Shown here: piece after piece, positions 18,655 through 28,685 of the stretch
Layout of the letters: each line of letters begins with the position of its first letter
Position numbering within the stretch: the stretch's first letter is position 1
Assembly: GCF_000190735.1 (NCBI RefSeq)
Contig: NC_015177.1
Coordinates: forward strand, 2,790,001 to 2,854,000
Reading direction: 5' to 3'
DNA: 64,000 nt
DNA from: Pseudopedobacter saltans DSM 12145
GTDB taxonomy: Bacteria > Bacteroidota > Bacteroidia > Sphingobacteriales > Sphingobacteriaceae
Notes under the pieces: generated by a model
Told to the model about the DNA's origin: nothing
The model's database searches: none
Seen by the model: the letters and a program-made list of their open reading frames with translations, nothing else
Made by a program: the position numbers and the translations under genes

Positions 18655-21600
18655 CTATTTGCTTCTCACTATCGTTATAAATCCTTTTGCCATTTTCAAG
18701 CTCGGTTGGTTCTGGTCGAAGCGGATGATGTAGTAATACGTTCCTTCGGCCAATGGCATCCCGTTAAAGGTACCATCCCAATCATTTTTGTAGTTGCGAA
18801 CTTTATACAGCTCTTTTCCTGACCTGTCATAGATCGAAAGCGTATGATCTGGATAGGCATCAATGTTCTTGATTACCCAATTGTCATTTACTCCATCTCC
18901 ATTTGGTGTCAGGAAGTTTTCGGCCTGTACCGCCATGTAATCTTCTCTTACTGCTATGGTGATGGTTGAAACACTCTCACATCCATTGGCATTCCTTACT
19001 GTTACAGTATAGGTAGTGGTCTCCATTGGACGGACCGTTAACACAGCGCTGTTCTGACCGCTGATGATACCGTTTGCTGTCGTCCAGCTGTAGCTTGTAC
19101 CGTTGTTGCTGCTTACGGTAAGTACCGCTGTTTCTCCTTTACTGATACTGGTTCCTTTGTCACTCACTATCGTGTTTATTGGTAGCGGGTTCACCGTCAA
19201 GGTTCCTTTTACATAGCTGAAATCATAGTTAGCCGATACGCCTCCCGATGGTACCAGTTCGTAATTACCCGCAACGCTACCTGTATTGGCCATGGTGCTT
19301 ACCGTTGGCCTGCTCGTCAGGCTGTTTTCATTGTCACTGTATTTAAATCCGCTGTAGCTTACGCTGAATGCCGGGTTATTTGTTCCGTAGCAGCGCGAGC
19401 TATTGTTCGCCGCAACGGTTAACAATGCCTTATTGATCACCAGGTTTGCCGGCTGGTAGCTCAGGTTATAGTTATTACTTAAGGCAACTGTTCCCTGTTT
19501 GATCGCATAGCTGCCTGCATTCTGTCCGTTATCGCGTTGCAGCGCACCTGTAAAGGTATCTCCGTTCACCAGGTTGCCTGTAGTGATCTGGTAGGTCAGC
19601 GCAGGATCGTTATCGCCATAGATCTTAGCTTTCGCATCTGCCTTGATGGTGACCGGACGGGCTGTTACCGTTAATGCCGCTGCGTTGCCTGCTGCCTGCT
19701 CTAAGGTATAGTTCTGTGCGCTTAAGCCGCTGCCAGTTATCGCATAGCTGCCGATACCGCTGGCGTTGCTGGCCGCTGTGCTAAAGCTCAGGGTTCCCGT
19801 AGTGGCATTGGCCTGGGTATCCCCTGTTACGAAACCGGTTACCGTTCCTGTTAATAATGGGTTTGCATCTCCATATACTTTTGTTACCGGCGAGGCTACA
19901 TAGCTGAGTTTAGCCGGGGTAACGTTAGCTGTTGTAGCTGCAGTATTATTGAATGTGTAGTTCACTGCGTCCGATCCGCTGATACTGATACCGCTTACAC
20001 TTACCGCTTTGTTTGCTCCTACATTCTTATTATCAAACGTGGCAGCTGTATTTGCCAGAGTCAGTACATCGCCTGTTACACGGTTATCGCTTAAACTTAC
20101 CGTTGCATTCGTATTTCCGTCATACACCTTATCTGTTGCCGTTGCGCTAATGGTTAAGGCTTTTGCCGTGATGTTCGCTGTTGTTGATGCCTCGGTATTG
20201 AAAGTATAATTTGCTGCATCTGCTCCGCTGATACTGATACCGCTTATGCTTACCGGCTTATTGTTGCCTATATTCTTGTTGTTGAACGTTGCCGTTGTAT
20301 GGGCTAAAGTCAGTACATCTCCGCTTACACGGTTATCGCTTAAGCTTACAGTAGCATTCGTATTTCCATCGTAAATCTTGTTGTTGGCTGTTGCGGTAAT
20401 GACCAGAGCTTTTCCTGTAATTTCGCCACTGGTATTATTCACATAGCTTACTGTATAGTTTGCCCCGTTATTACCATCATTGATAACCAGCCCGGATGGG
20501 ATCAATGTTTTGTTCAACCCAACATTACGGTTATCATATATCTGTACAGGCTGAACTGTGATAACATCTCCTGTTTGCAGGGCATCTGTTACAGGAGTTA
20601 TGAACGATGTTGTCGTTCCGTTATACACCCGGCTGTCTGCCTGTGCTGTTACATTGATAGCTTTCTTGGTTATCTCTCCGCTGGTATTGTTCACGTAGTT
20701 TACCGTATAGTTTGCCCCGTTATTACCATCATTGATAATTAGCCCGGATGGGATCAATGTTTTGTTCGATCCAACATTACGGTTGTTATATATCTGTATA
20801 GGCTGAACCGAGATAACATCTCCTGTTTGCAGGGCACTTACTACAGGAGCTACAGATGACGTTGTCGTTCCGTTATACACGCGGCTGTCTGCCTGTGCTG
20901 TTACATTGATAGTTTTAGTTATAATGGAACCCGTTGTACTGAACACATTAAGGCTGTAGTTATTTTTAGACGTACCAGATAAAGCAAGATTGTTTATTGT
21001 AACAGCTTTATTAACACCAACATGTTTATCGTCATAACTTGCAGAACTATAAGTAACAAATACATCATCTGTACCCACTAAACCAGTTGCCGTAGTAAAA
21101 GCATTGAAGTTAATTGCAGCCGTAAGAGTCCCGTCATAAGTTTTACTTACTGCTTGGCTTGTAGCTGTAAGAATTTTCTTGTTAACCGTTAAGGTGTGTA
21201 CCTGATCCGCAGCGGCTTTGTAGAAATTGTCCCCTGACTGACTGGCCGTAATGTTAGCGGTTCCTGCTCCTACAATATGTATTTTTCCACTTACAATAGT
21301 TGCTACAGAAGTGTTATCAGAATTGTAGCTGATGGTTAAACCCGATGTTGTTGCAGCTCCTGCATCAAAATCCGCATCGCCATAAGTTTTAGCGGTAAGG
21401 GCATTAAAAGTAATGGTTTGTGCCGCTTCAGGAATAGCCGTTACTTCTGTACTGTAAGTACTTTCGTTTCCGGCCTGGTCTACCGCTGTTATGCGGTAAT
21501 AATAGGTGGTTCCATTGGTTAATCCGGTGTCCGTATAGGTTACTGTCGGCTTTGTTACCGTGGCAAGCAAAGTGGTAGGATTAGCACTGGTACCGCTATA

Positions 21601-24600
21601 GATCTTATAAGAGCTTAGATCAGTTTCTGTATTAGCTGTCCAATTTAATACACTCTGCTGGTTATCAAAAATTGCCGTTAAACCCGTTGGTACTGCCGGT
21701 GCTTTGGTATCGTAAGTCAGGCTTGGTGTAGTTCCTGCTAAACCAGTATTTCCTGCTATGTCTGTATAGCTTCCAGCTGCTATCGTAATACTGACCGTAC
21801 CTTCATCTACGTTGGCGGTAGGGGTAAAGGTGGCCGTACGAGTTGTACCTGTTCCTGAAAGCGCTGATAATGTACCTCCTGAAATAATAATGTCTGCTGA
21901 GGTAAAACTACTTCCCGGATCTTCACTAAAAGTAAAGGTTATGGTAGCCGTTTCGTCTTTTTTAAGGGTAGATACACTGCTGGTAATAGCCACTGAAGGT
22001 TTCGTGGTATCTATTGTAATCGCTATTGCCGAAGAAGCTGAGCTAACATTTCCTGCTATATCGGTTGCCTTTGCTGTAATGCTATATGCTCCATCAGTCA
22101 ATGCGGATGCCAAAGTAATGCTCCAGTTTCCACCTGTTGCAGTTGTTGTACCTAATACCGTAGCCCCGCTATATAAGGTAATCGTTGCTCCTGCTTCTGC
22201 CGTACCTGTGAACGTAGGTTGGGTAACATTAGTAATATGGTCTGAGTCAGACACACCACTATCGCTTGCTGCTGTCAGTCCCGGTGTTGATGGCGCTGTC
22301 GGCGGAGTTGTATCCAACGTGTAAGCTTGCGAATATTCCATTCCTTTGTTACCAGCCTGGTCGGCTACATGTACATTTATGGTACTGCTACCTGATAACG
22401 TTACCCCGCTTAAAGAGAATGTATTTAAGCCTACGGTAGCAGTAGCCAGCTGATAGGTAGCTCCGTTGTCTAATGAAATGTGTACTGTTTCTCCGGTCTG
22501 TAAGTTAGCACTTAAGGTTCCTGATAGGGTTTGGGCAGCAACATTTGTGATAAAATCGGTGGATGAAACGCCGCTATCATCTGAAAGGGCCAAAGTTGCA
22601 ACAGTTGTAGTTGGTGGTGTTTTATCAATAGTAAAGCTTACTGTTGTGCTGTTACCTGCCGCATCGGTTACTACCAAGGTATAAGTTCCTTCTGCACTTA
22701 CTACTGAACCGCTTGTAAAAGTCGAACCGTTCAATGTTGCTGTACCTTCATTAAAGCTAATGGTTTTATCAGTGTTGTACAGACCACTATTAGTTACACC
22801 TGATACTATAGGTGCTGTCTTGTCTATAGTGAAAGCTATTGTTGCGCTGTTCCCTGCAGCATCGGTTACAATCAGCGTATGTGAGCCTTCTGCAATTACG
22901 GTTGTACCACTTGTAAAAGCGAATCCGTTCAGCGTTGCGGTACCTTCATTAAAAGTAATCGTTTTGTTTACATTATATGAACTTCCGTTGCTTACACCCG
23001 CTATTATAGGTGCTGTCTTGTCCACGGTATAACTCTGGCCTGCTGTATATCCGCCTGCGATATCATTACCTGCAATATCTTTAATACCAGTTCCTGAATT
23101 GTTAAAATCGAGGCGAATGGTTCCATCGCCAGTTCCCGTACTTACCGTAACAGTATAAACACTACCGCTTCCCGATATTGAACTGACCGAAGCCCCTGTA
23201 ATTCCTCCACTGGTATTTAAGGTAAAATCCGAAGCATCAACCCCGGTTACCAATTCTGAAAAGGTTACGTCGAAACTAATTTGCGAAAGATTAGTTAATG
23301 ACGGGTTTCCTGAGGATCTGACAATAGAGGTAACCGAAGGTGCAACGCCATCTACAAGCACCCCTGTAGTTGAACCTACTCCATTTAATGTCAACACCAC
23401 CGCGTTAGATGCTCCGTCTGTTATAGTTCCACCATTTAGGTCAATAGCACTTCCTACTGCAATACCATCTGTATCTAAATCTCCTGATTGTACGGTATAG
23501 GTAAATACCAAATCTCCTGTTCCGCTTACTGATGTATAAGTTGCATAACGTGTAGTTGAACCAATGGTCATTACTATACGTGGTGTACCTCCTGTTGTGG
23601 TAACATTTACATTTCCACTGAATTTTATAGTAAAATTTAATGTTTGTCCAATAGCATAAGTAGCATTAGAAGGTACAGTTACTGCTGTAATCGCTGTTGC
23701 AGCATCGGCTTGTAGTTCGTAAGCCCCCATATCTATCACACCGGCACTGGCATATTTATAAACACGGGCATTTCCGGCGAGATCTTTGGTATTGGCATCT
23801 AATCCGGTAAACGAGGTATTGCTACCTTTATTTACAGCCGGACTTGAAGCTGATAGCGTATAGTCGCCTGCTGCTGCATTGGTAAATTGTGGGTCTGCAT
23901 TGAGTATAACTGTTCCAGCGTATCCACCTTGTATAATACTATTTTTTACATCGATAGATGGATTACCTTCAATTCCAGATTTAGCGGTATTACTCCAAAT
24001 AATACTATTTTTTACAATAGCACTACCTCCATCATTATGCACAACACCTACGGTTGGATTGTTAACATTATCAGTTATAGTAACATTAATTAGCTCTGGC
24101 ATAGAAGGTGAAAACGCATTGTAGACTCCACTTCCTCTATAAGAACCTGTATTATGATGTATCAATGAATTTACTATTTTTGGACTAGAGCTAATATTAC
24201 AAACTCCTGCACCATCTCCACCCCCACTAACATTATATGATATATTAGCAAATTCTATCAAAAGATTTGAAAGATGATTGTAAATACCTGCTCCCGAGTT
24301 TTGCATTATTGAGTTACCATTTACAGTAATTGTGTTACCACCCCCATTTGCATAGCCTCCTTTTATGGTAAAACCGTTCAAAGTTGCTGTACCGGCATCG
24401 CCTGAACTCACTACCACATGGTAAGCATTGTTAGTATTATTAGTGCCATCAGGCAAATCATTATTATCTATATCTCCACTCAAAATACTGGCATTGGCTG
24501 TAAGGCTTAAATTTCTATTAGCTAAAGCATTTTCTGTGCCTGCAAAACCGCCATATATTTTTACATCTTTTACCAATAAGAATGTATTATCTCTGCCTTT

Positions 24601-26337
24601 GTCTGTACCAAAATTGCCCCCATCTTCGGGACTGTACATCGGTTTGTAAGTACCTCCTGCAACCCAAATTTCTTTGATAGCCGTATTGGTTTTAGCCACT
24701 TTTAAGGCATCCGCCAGTTCGGCTGCTGCATTGGCCCAACTATCTCCGGTTTTATTTCCTGCTCCATTTTGTTTAACCCTGACTATGCCGCTGGCATCTG
24801 GAGTAATTCCAGAAGGTACATTCACAACTACAGTCGTTGTACCTGCTGCACTGGTACAACCAGTCGCAGTTACGGTTACGGTTACGCTATAAGTACCTGC
24901 TGAGGCCGCTGTTATATTAGTAATACTTGGATTTTGCGCATTTGAAGAAAAACCATTTGGCCCTGTCCAGGCATAAGTTGCACCCGATACAGGTGGTGTA
25001 CTTAAATTAAGCGTATTCCCCACAGCTACCGGGCTATTGCTTGAAGCAGACGGTGTTGCGGGGGGTATGTTAGCGGTACCAGTTACCGCTATAGTTTTAG
25101 AGGTTGCTCCGGTAGAGCTTACTGTGATATTATCCGAAGGGCTGCCAATAATATCCGCTCTTAAACGAATGTATATGGTGGTATTGCTTACTGTACCTCC
25201 CGTGGGAGACATGCTAACAGAAGAGCCATAAGTACCGGCTGATGATGTTGATATCTCAAAGCCATTTGGCGCTGTTATGGTTAAATTAGCGGTTAAGTCG
25301 CTGCCTGATACCGTAAAAGATTGTGGTGCAGATGCCGTTCCTGAACAAGTTGAAAAAGCCGAAAGTGTTGTTACTGAAGTGGTAATGACGGGTGTTGCAA
25401 CAACAGCACTGGTAGTAACATTATTAGGGTTATTGGTACCCGACACTCCCTGATATTTTTGTGAGCCTGAAGCTCCATTATATTCTACCACCATTGCCCG
25501 GTATGTAGTATTGCTCGTTAAGCCAGTAACTGTTACAGAACTACCTGTACCATTATAAACACAATACCAGCCTGATGATCCAATCTGAGTTCCCGAACCA
25601 AATATAGTATTCGCGGTGTAGGAAGTATTATCAATTAAAACAGGATTTCCTGTTGTTGCTGCTTTCATGAAAACAGCTCTCGATGTTCCTGTGCCATTTG
25701 TCCAGTCAAGCGTTGTTTGCGTTTGCTGGGTAGTGGTAAAACTTACATTTGTTGCTTGTGTTAGGGAAACGTGACTAAATCTAAAATCATCAATAGCCAA
25801 ATATTTTAAGTTCCCTCCCACTTCAAACTCTAATTCATCTATTTCAATGTTATTATAATTATTATTAGCAAAATTCACAAAAACAAACCCGTTATTAACA
25901 GTTTGAATATTATTTAAATTAGAAGAATTTAAAGAAATTGTATATTGAGTAATACCTGATTTCTTTCCTCTAATTGTGGCCGTACCGTCATTTGACACAA
26001 AGTTACAGTCAGCAGAACCAAACAACCATAAACTTTCAACTTTTATATATCCTGCCAATCGCGGTTTAATACTACCAAGTATCCCTGATGGATCTGAAGG
26101 AGAACAGTTTTCAAAGTTATCTATAAATCTATCACTATCGTTATACCCTGTTTTTAGATATTCTGTAATATGAAACTTACCTGTCAAGTCATAAGTATAT
26201 CCATTTGTAGAAAATTGCTTAATATTAACACCAAAAGATTCATCTTCAAAGTCTTCAGTTATTTGCGCATGCAACAATGACGAACTGATTAGACTAATGA
26301 ATACTCCTAAAAACAAGCTTTTGTAAAATTTCACCAT
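18655..26337 (-). CDS. T9SS type-B secreted giant repeat protein B with beta-helix region, 2560 aa
   Basis: Exported surface protein. Signal peptide ends at LLHAQ (about residue 25); an unrecognised N-terminal domain (~25-190); FN3-like and Ig-like segments (~195-510); a right-handed beta-helix (~515-880, IWVAGGTYKPMYSPEDGGNF, GGFAGTENALANRN, then GAGIYN/GAGVCN/GSGVYN rungs) ending in SPAVNKGSN and IDMGAYEL; Ig-like repeats with VDKTAP linkers (~890-1540); an FN3 domain (~1549-1636); a Big_2-like domain; five YDG repeats (~1720-2130); MBG domains; a PKD/Ig-like domain; and a gliding-type C-terminal domain (~2473-2560). The N-terminal and beta-helix coding parts look AT-richer than the repeat arrays, as if assembled from different sources. 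Divergent from the methyltransferase at 26409, 71 bases away. Confidence 0.92.
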   Translation of the reverse strand: MVKFYKSLFLGVFISLISSSLLHAQITEDFEDESFGVNIKQFSTNGYTYDLTGKFHITEYLKTGYNDSDRFIDNFENCSPSDPSGILGSIKPRLAGYIKVESLWLFGSADCNFVSNDGTATIRGKKSGITQYTISLNSSNLNNIQTVNNGFVFVNFANNNYNNIEIDELEFEVGGNLKYLAIDDFRFSHVSLTQATNVSFTTTQQTQTTLDWTNGTGTSRAVFMKAATTGNPVLIDNTSYTANTIFGSGTQIGSSGWYCVYNGTGSSVTVTGLTSNTTYRAMVVEYNGASGSQKYQGVSGTNNPNNVTTSAVVATPVITTSVTTLSAFSTCSGTASAPQSFTVSGSDLTANLTITAPNGFEISTSSAGTYGSSVSMSPTGGTVSNTTIYIRLRADIIGSPSDNITVSSTGATSKTIAVTGTANIPPATPSASSNSPVAVGNTLNLSTPPVSGATYAWTGPNGFSSNAQNPSITNITAASAGTYSVTVTVTATGCTSAAGTTTVVVNVPSGITPDASGIVRVKQNGAGNKTGDSWANAAAELADALKVAKTNTAIKEIWVAGGTYKPMYSPEDGGNFGTDKGRDNTFLLVKDVKIYGGFAGTENALANRNLSLTANASILSGDIDNNDLPDGTNNTNNAYHVVVSSGDAGTATLNGFTIKGGYANGGGNTITVNGNSIMQNSGAGIYNHLSNLLIEFANISYNVSGGGDGAGVCNISSSPKIVNSLIHHNTGSYRGSGVYNAFSPSMPELINVTITDNVNNPTVGVVHNDGGSAIVKNSIIWSNTAKSGIEGNPSIDVKNSIIQGGYAGTVILNADPQFTNAAAGDYTLSASSPAVNKGSNTSFTGLDANTKDLAGNARVYKYASAGVIDMGAYELQADAATAITAVTVPSNATYAIGQTLNFTIKFSGNVNVTTTGGTPRIVMTIGSTTRYATYTSVSGTGDLVFTYTVQSGDLDTDGIAVGSAIDLNGGTITDGASNAVVLTLNGVGSTTGVLVDGVAPSVTSIVRSSGNPSLTNLSQISFDVTFSELVTGVDASDFTLNTSGGITGASVSSISGSGSVYTVTVSTGTGDGTIRLDFNNSGTGIKDIAGNDIAGGYTAGQSYTVDKTAPIIAGVSNGSSYNVNKTITFNEGTATLNGFAFTSGTTVIAEGSHTLIVTDAAGNSATIAFTIDKTAPIVSGVTNSGLYNTDKTISFNEGTATLNGSTFTSGSVVSAEGTYTLVVTDAAGNSTTVSFTIDKTPPTTTVATLALSDDSGVSSTDFITNVAAQTLSGTLSANLQTGETVHISLDNGATYQLATATVGLNTFSLSGVTLSGSSTINVHVADQAGNKGMEYSQAYTLDTTPPTAPSTPGLTAASDSGVSDSDHITNVTQPTFTGTAEAGATITLYSGATVLGTTTATGGNWSITLASALTDGAYSITAKATDIAGNVSSASSAIAITIDTTKPSVAITSSVSTLKKDETATITFTFSEDPGSSFTSADIIISGGTLSALSGTGTTRTATFTPTANVDEGTVSITIAAGSYTDIAGNTGLAGTTPSLTYDTKAPAVPTGLTAIFDNQQSVLNWTANTETDLSSYKIYSGTSANPTTLLATVTKPTVTYTDTGLTNGTTYYYRITAVDQAGNESTYSTEVTAIPEAAQTITFNALTAKTYGDADFDAGAATTSGLTISYNSDNTSVATIVSGKIHIVGAGTANITASQSGDNFYKAAADQVHTLTVNKKILTATSQAVSKTYDGTLTAAINFNAFTTATGLVGTDDVFVTYSSASYDDKHVGVNKAVTINNLALSGTSKNNYSLNVFSTTGSIITKTINVTAQADSRVYNGTTTSSVAPVVSALQTGDVISVQPIQIYNNRNVGSNKTLIPSGLIINDGNNGANYTVNYVNNTSGEITKKAINVTAQADSRVYNGTTTSFITPVTDALQTGDVITVQPVQIYDNRNVGLNKTLIPSGLVINDGNNGANYTVSYVNNTSGEITGKALVITATANNKIYDGNTNATVSLSDNRVSGDVLTLAHTTATFNNKNIGNNKPVSISGISISGADAANYTFNTEASTTANITAKALTISATATDKVYDGNTNATVSLSDNRVTGDVLTLANTAATFDNKNVGANKAVSVSGISISGSDAVNYTFNNTAATTANVTPAKLSYVASPVTKVYGDANPLLTGTVTGFVTGDTQANATTGTLSFSTAASNASGIGSYAITGSGLSAQNYTLEQAAGNAAALTVTARPVTIKADAKAKIYGDNDPALTYQITTGNLVNGDTFTGALQRDNGQNAGSYAIKQGTVALSNNYNLSYQPANLVINKALLTVAANNSSRCYGTNNPAFSVSYSGFKYSDNENSLTSRPTVSTMANTGSVAGNYELVPSGGVSANYDFSYVKGTLTVNPLPINTIVSDKGTSISKGETAVLTVSSNNGTSYSWTTANGIISGQNSAVLTVRPMETTTYTVTVRNANGCESVSTITIAVREDYMAVQAENFLTPNGDGVNDNWVIKNIDAYPDHTLSIYDRSGKELYKVRNYKNDWDGTFNGMPLAEGTYYYIIRFDQNQPSLKMAKGFITIVRSK
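19007..20391. repeat. Direct repeat, copy in protein B (partner 41061-42445)
   Basis: About 1385 bases inside protein B appear identical to 41061-42445 inside protein C, at a constant offset of 22054 with no indels seen. The block covers two YDG repeats, the MBG domains and the Ig-like domain before the sorting signal. Identity was judged by eye on many lines plus complete agreement of the translations. Confidence 0.85.
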
Positions 26338-26408
26338 ATAAATAATTTGTTTGTCTTTCTTTTTCAGCCCTAAAAGTATTACTTTATCAAAAATTTCTTA
26401 GAGCTTAA

Positions 26409-27425
26409 ATGAATAATTTTATTTTTAAAATTGCTTCTTCTATTGTTCATGCTAAAACGAAAGCCGAAGAGTTCGATTCCGGAAAGGCTTATGCCGACTT
26501 TCTAAACAGCCTAACTTTCCCCGAAACACGTTACAGTGATGAAGAAACCACCCTCACAGGAGGGGTTGCTTTATCTCCGTTACAAGCGGCCAATTGTGCG
26601 CTGGAGCACATCAGAACTGTACGTTTCATTAAAGGAACCTACCTTGCTATTCTCGAACTTTTTAAACGCTTTCCTCAGGAACAGATAAATATTTTATATG
26701 CCGGTACTGGCCCTTTTGCCACTATTATTTTGCCCGTACTTTCACTTCTTCCTCAAGCAAGCTTAAATCTTACCTTATTAGATATCAGCAGCCAGTCGGT
26801 TAATTCCGTTAAATCTTTATTTAGCCAGCTGGGTTTCAATCCTTTTGTTTCTGAAATTTCACATACCGACGCCATTACCTACACTTACCCCTCTGGGAAA
26901 AAACTTCATATGGTTATCTCTGAAACCATGTTTGAAGCTTTAAACAGAGAACCACAAATTGCCATAATGGCTAATCTGGCCAAGCAAATCTGTAAAGGCG
27001 GTATTTTCATACCTGAACAAATCAATATCGATTTGCTATATGCAGATTTTAATTCCGAGCCGAATCTTCAGATTTCCAATGAAAGCGATTTAATTCTTTC
27101 CAATACATCTTTTAAAGAACGTGTTGTCCTCGCTAAATCTGTTCTCAGTTTAGATCTGGACAATAATTTTTTTGATTGCGGGCAGGAAAAAATCCTTTAT
27201 ACACCCTGGTTTACCACTTCTTCTCTTTCTTTTTCTGTACCCGATCTGTGCCTGTTTACTACTGTAAAGGTATGGGATCATGTTGTGATCCACAGTTCCC
27301 AATCTACCATTACCAATCCTGTTTGCATCAGTTCTTTCCATACTTTGAACCAATTCGGTTCTTTCAGGTTATATTATTCTTTTCAGCACATTCCACAATG
27401 GTCTATTGAATACAGGAAAGATTAA
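26409..27425 (+). CDS. PRMT-like SAM-dependent methyltransferase 1
   Basis: A 338-residue cytoplasmic protein with a Rossmann methyltransferase core. Motif I is YAGTGPFA (about residues 97-104), an acidic residue ends strand 2 (LTLLDIS), and after the fourth strand comes SETMFEALNRE (171-181). The last fits SExMxxxLxxE, the double-E loop of protein arginine methyltransferases, with the two glutamates (172, 181) at the PRMT spacing. A beta-rich C-terminal half is compatible with the PRMT barrel. A paralog at 30295-31272 shares the pattern through IAIMxNLA. It is convergent with the Tail_Collar operon, 22 bases away. The substrate is unknown, and no classical THW loop was seen, so activity is not assured. 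Confidence 0.7.
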   Translation: MNNFIFKIASSIVHAKTKAEEFDSGKAYADFLNSLTFPETRYSDEETTLTGGVALSPLQAANCALEHIRTVRFIKGTYLAILELFKRFPQEQINILYAGTGPFATIILPVLSLLPQASLNLTLLDISSQSVNSVKSLFSQLGFNPFVSEISHTDAITYTYPSGKKLHMVISETMFEALNREPQIAIMANLAKQICKGGIFIPEQINIDLLYADFNSEPNLQISNESDLILSNTSFKERVVLAKSVLSLDLDNNFFDCGQEKILYTPWFTTSSLSFSVPDLCLFTTVKVWDHVVIHSSQSTITNPVCISSFHTLNQFGSFRLYYSFQHIPQWSIEYRKD

Positions 27426-27447
27426 TCTTCCCTGTATTTTTCATCTA

Positions 27448-28041
27448 TCAAGGTCTGGTAGGATAAAGTCCGACTAAGCAAATAATATAGTTCATAACCA
27501 AATAGGGCTGCATATTGTTATGCGGAGCAGATGCTCCCGCAATACTTGTTGAGGCAGTCACTGACTGAACTACCACTGACTGGTCATTCAGAGCCACATT
27601 TGGGGTTGCCTGGTTATAGTTTGCATCTGCAGTAAAGCTCCCCGCGTTATTTACCCCACTGGTTGCAATAGTTGCTCCCTGTGCAGGTAAAGGTTGTAAA
27701 GCATTTTGTGAAGATACTTTTAACTGCGCAGATAGGTTTGTTACTGCACCTGCAGTATGTGTATGCTGGGGCATCTCATTACTTGTTAGAACATGTGTTT
27801 CTTCTCCACCTTTTGTAGCAAGTGAAAATTGCGGCACAGCCATGTTTGCAAAAAGAGGAGCGCGCCCTCTAAGGTCGGGCAGATTAAAATCAGTACTTGC
27901 ATTTCCACCATAAGTTGTACCTATCAGCGAATATAAAGCCTGATAATTTCTTATTTGTAAACTTGTTCCATCGCAAATATGCCAACCACGAGGAACATTT
28001 TCAAGTGGCCATAGCATAATTGAACCTATAAAAGCTTCCAT
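27448..28041 (-). CDS. Phage Tail_Collar-domain protein (MdpB-like), tandem copy 1
   Basis: A 197-residue protein. The N-terminal ~60 residues are a clear Tail_Collar domain: GSIMLWPLENVPRGWHICDG, then YQALYSLIGTTYGG and FNLPDLRGRAP. The rest is a low-complexity beta segment rich in A, T, N and S, ending with HNNMQPYLVMNYIICLVGLYP, typical of the family. There is no signal peptide. Such proteins form phage tail-fibre tips, and chromosomal tandem copies (microcystin-dependent protein type) have unknown function. It is the last gene of a five-gene minus operon and starts 19 bases after copy 2. No other phage gene lies nearby. Confidence 0.9.
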   Translation of the reverse strand: MEAFIGSIMLWPLENVPRGWHICDGTSLQIRNYQALYSLIGTTYGGNASTDFNLPDLRGRAPLFANMAVPQFSLATKGGEETHVLTSNEMPQHTHTAGAVTNLSAQLKVSSQNALQPLPAQGATIATSGVNNAGSFTADANYNQATPNVALNDQSVVVQSVTASTSIAGASAPHNNMQPYLVMNYIICLVGLYPTRP

Positions 28042-28060
28042 AATATCTTTTTCTTTTTAA

Positions 28061-28669
28061 TTATTGATTAAAGTCTGGATAAAGTCCGTTTGTGCATATA
28101 ATAAAGTTAAGTGCAAAAGAAGGCTGCACATTGTTATGGCTTCCGCCCCCCCCTGTTCCACTGTTAGTATAATCTCCAGAAATGGCTACAGATTTACTGT
28201 TCAGGATTACCGTAGGAGCACTATTACCATATTTTAACACCGGATTGAATGATCTGCCTGAACCTGAGCCTGCTGTTGCCAGCGTGGCATTGGCTGTTGC
28301 AGCAGTTTGCGAAGCATTTGCCGAACTTACATTAAGGACCGCTTTTACATTTGCAACTCCCTGAGTAGTGGCAACATGAATATGTGCAGGCATTTCTGCA
28401 AGAGTTAAAGTATGTGCACCCTGTCCACCAGTCTGCGCCAGTACACGTGGAGTAAGATTCGGTCCCTGACCTGAGCCAATTGGCACCCGGCCTCTTAAAT
28501 CTGGTAAAGCAAAATTTGTAACGCCATCACCTCCGTATTTTTTCCCCAGTAATACGTATAATAACTGGTACTCATTAATATTTAATAAGCTGCCATCACA
28601 AAGATGCCAACCTAATGGTATTCTATTTAATGGCCATAATATAATGGCTCCTGCATATACATCTATCAT
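28061..28669 (-). CDS. Phage Tail_Collar-domain protein (MdpB-like), tandem copy 2
   Basis: A 202-residue homolog of the neighbouring genes. The collar domain reads GAIILWPLNRIPLGWHLCDG, YQLLYVLLGKKYGGDG, FALPDLRGRVPIG; the middle holds HTLTLAEMPAHIH; the end is HNNVQPSFALNFIICTNGLYP. The three copies agree in the domain ends but differ strongly in between, so they are not recent duplicates and may form a heteromeric assembly (inference). It starts 16 bases after copy 3 and lacks a signal peptide. Confidence 0.9.
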   Translation of the reverse strand: MIDVYAGAIILWPLNRIPLGWHLCDGSLLNINEYQLLYVLLGKKYGGDGVTNFALPDLRGRVPIGSGQGPNLTPRVLAQTGGQGAHTLTLAEMPAHIHVATTQGVANVKAVLNVSSANASQTAATANATLATAGSGSGRSFNPVLKYGNSAPTVILNSKSVAISGDYTNSGTGGGGSHNNVQPSFALNFIICTNGLYPDFNQ

Positions 28670-28685
28670 TTTCTAATTTTTAAGG

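Noticed and set aside
21812-22324. 170-codon open frame on the plus strand
   Set aside because: It lies antisense within the Ig repeats of protein B, has biased valine/alanine content and no family features.
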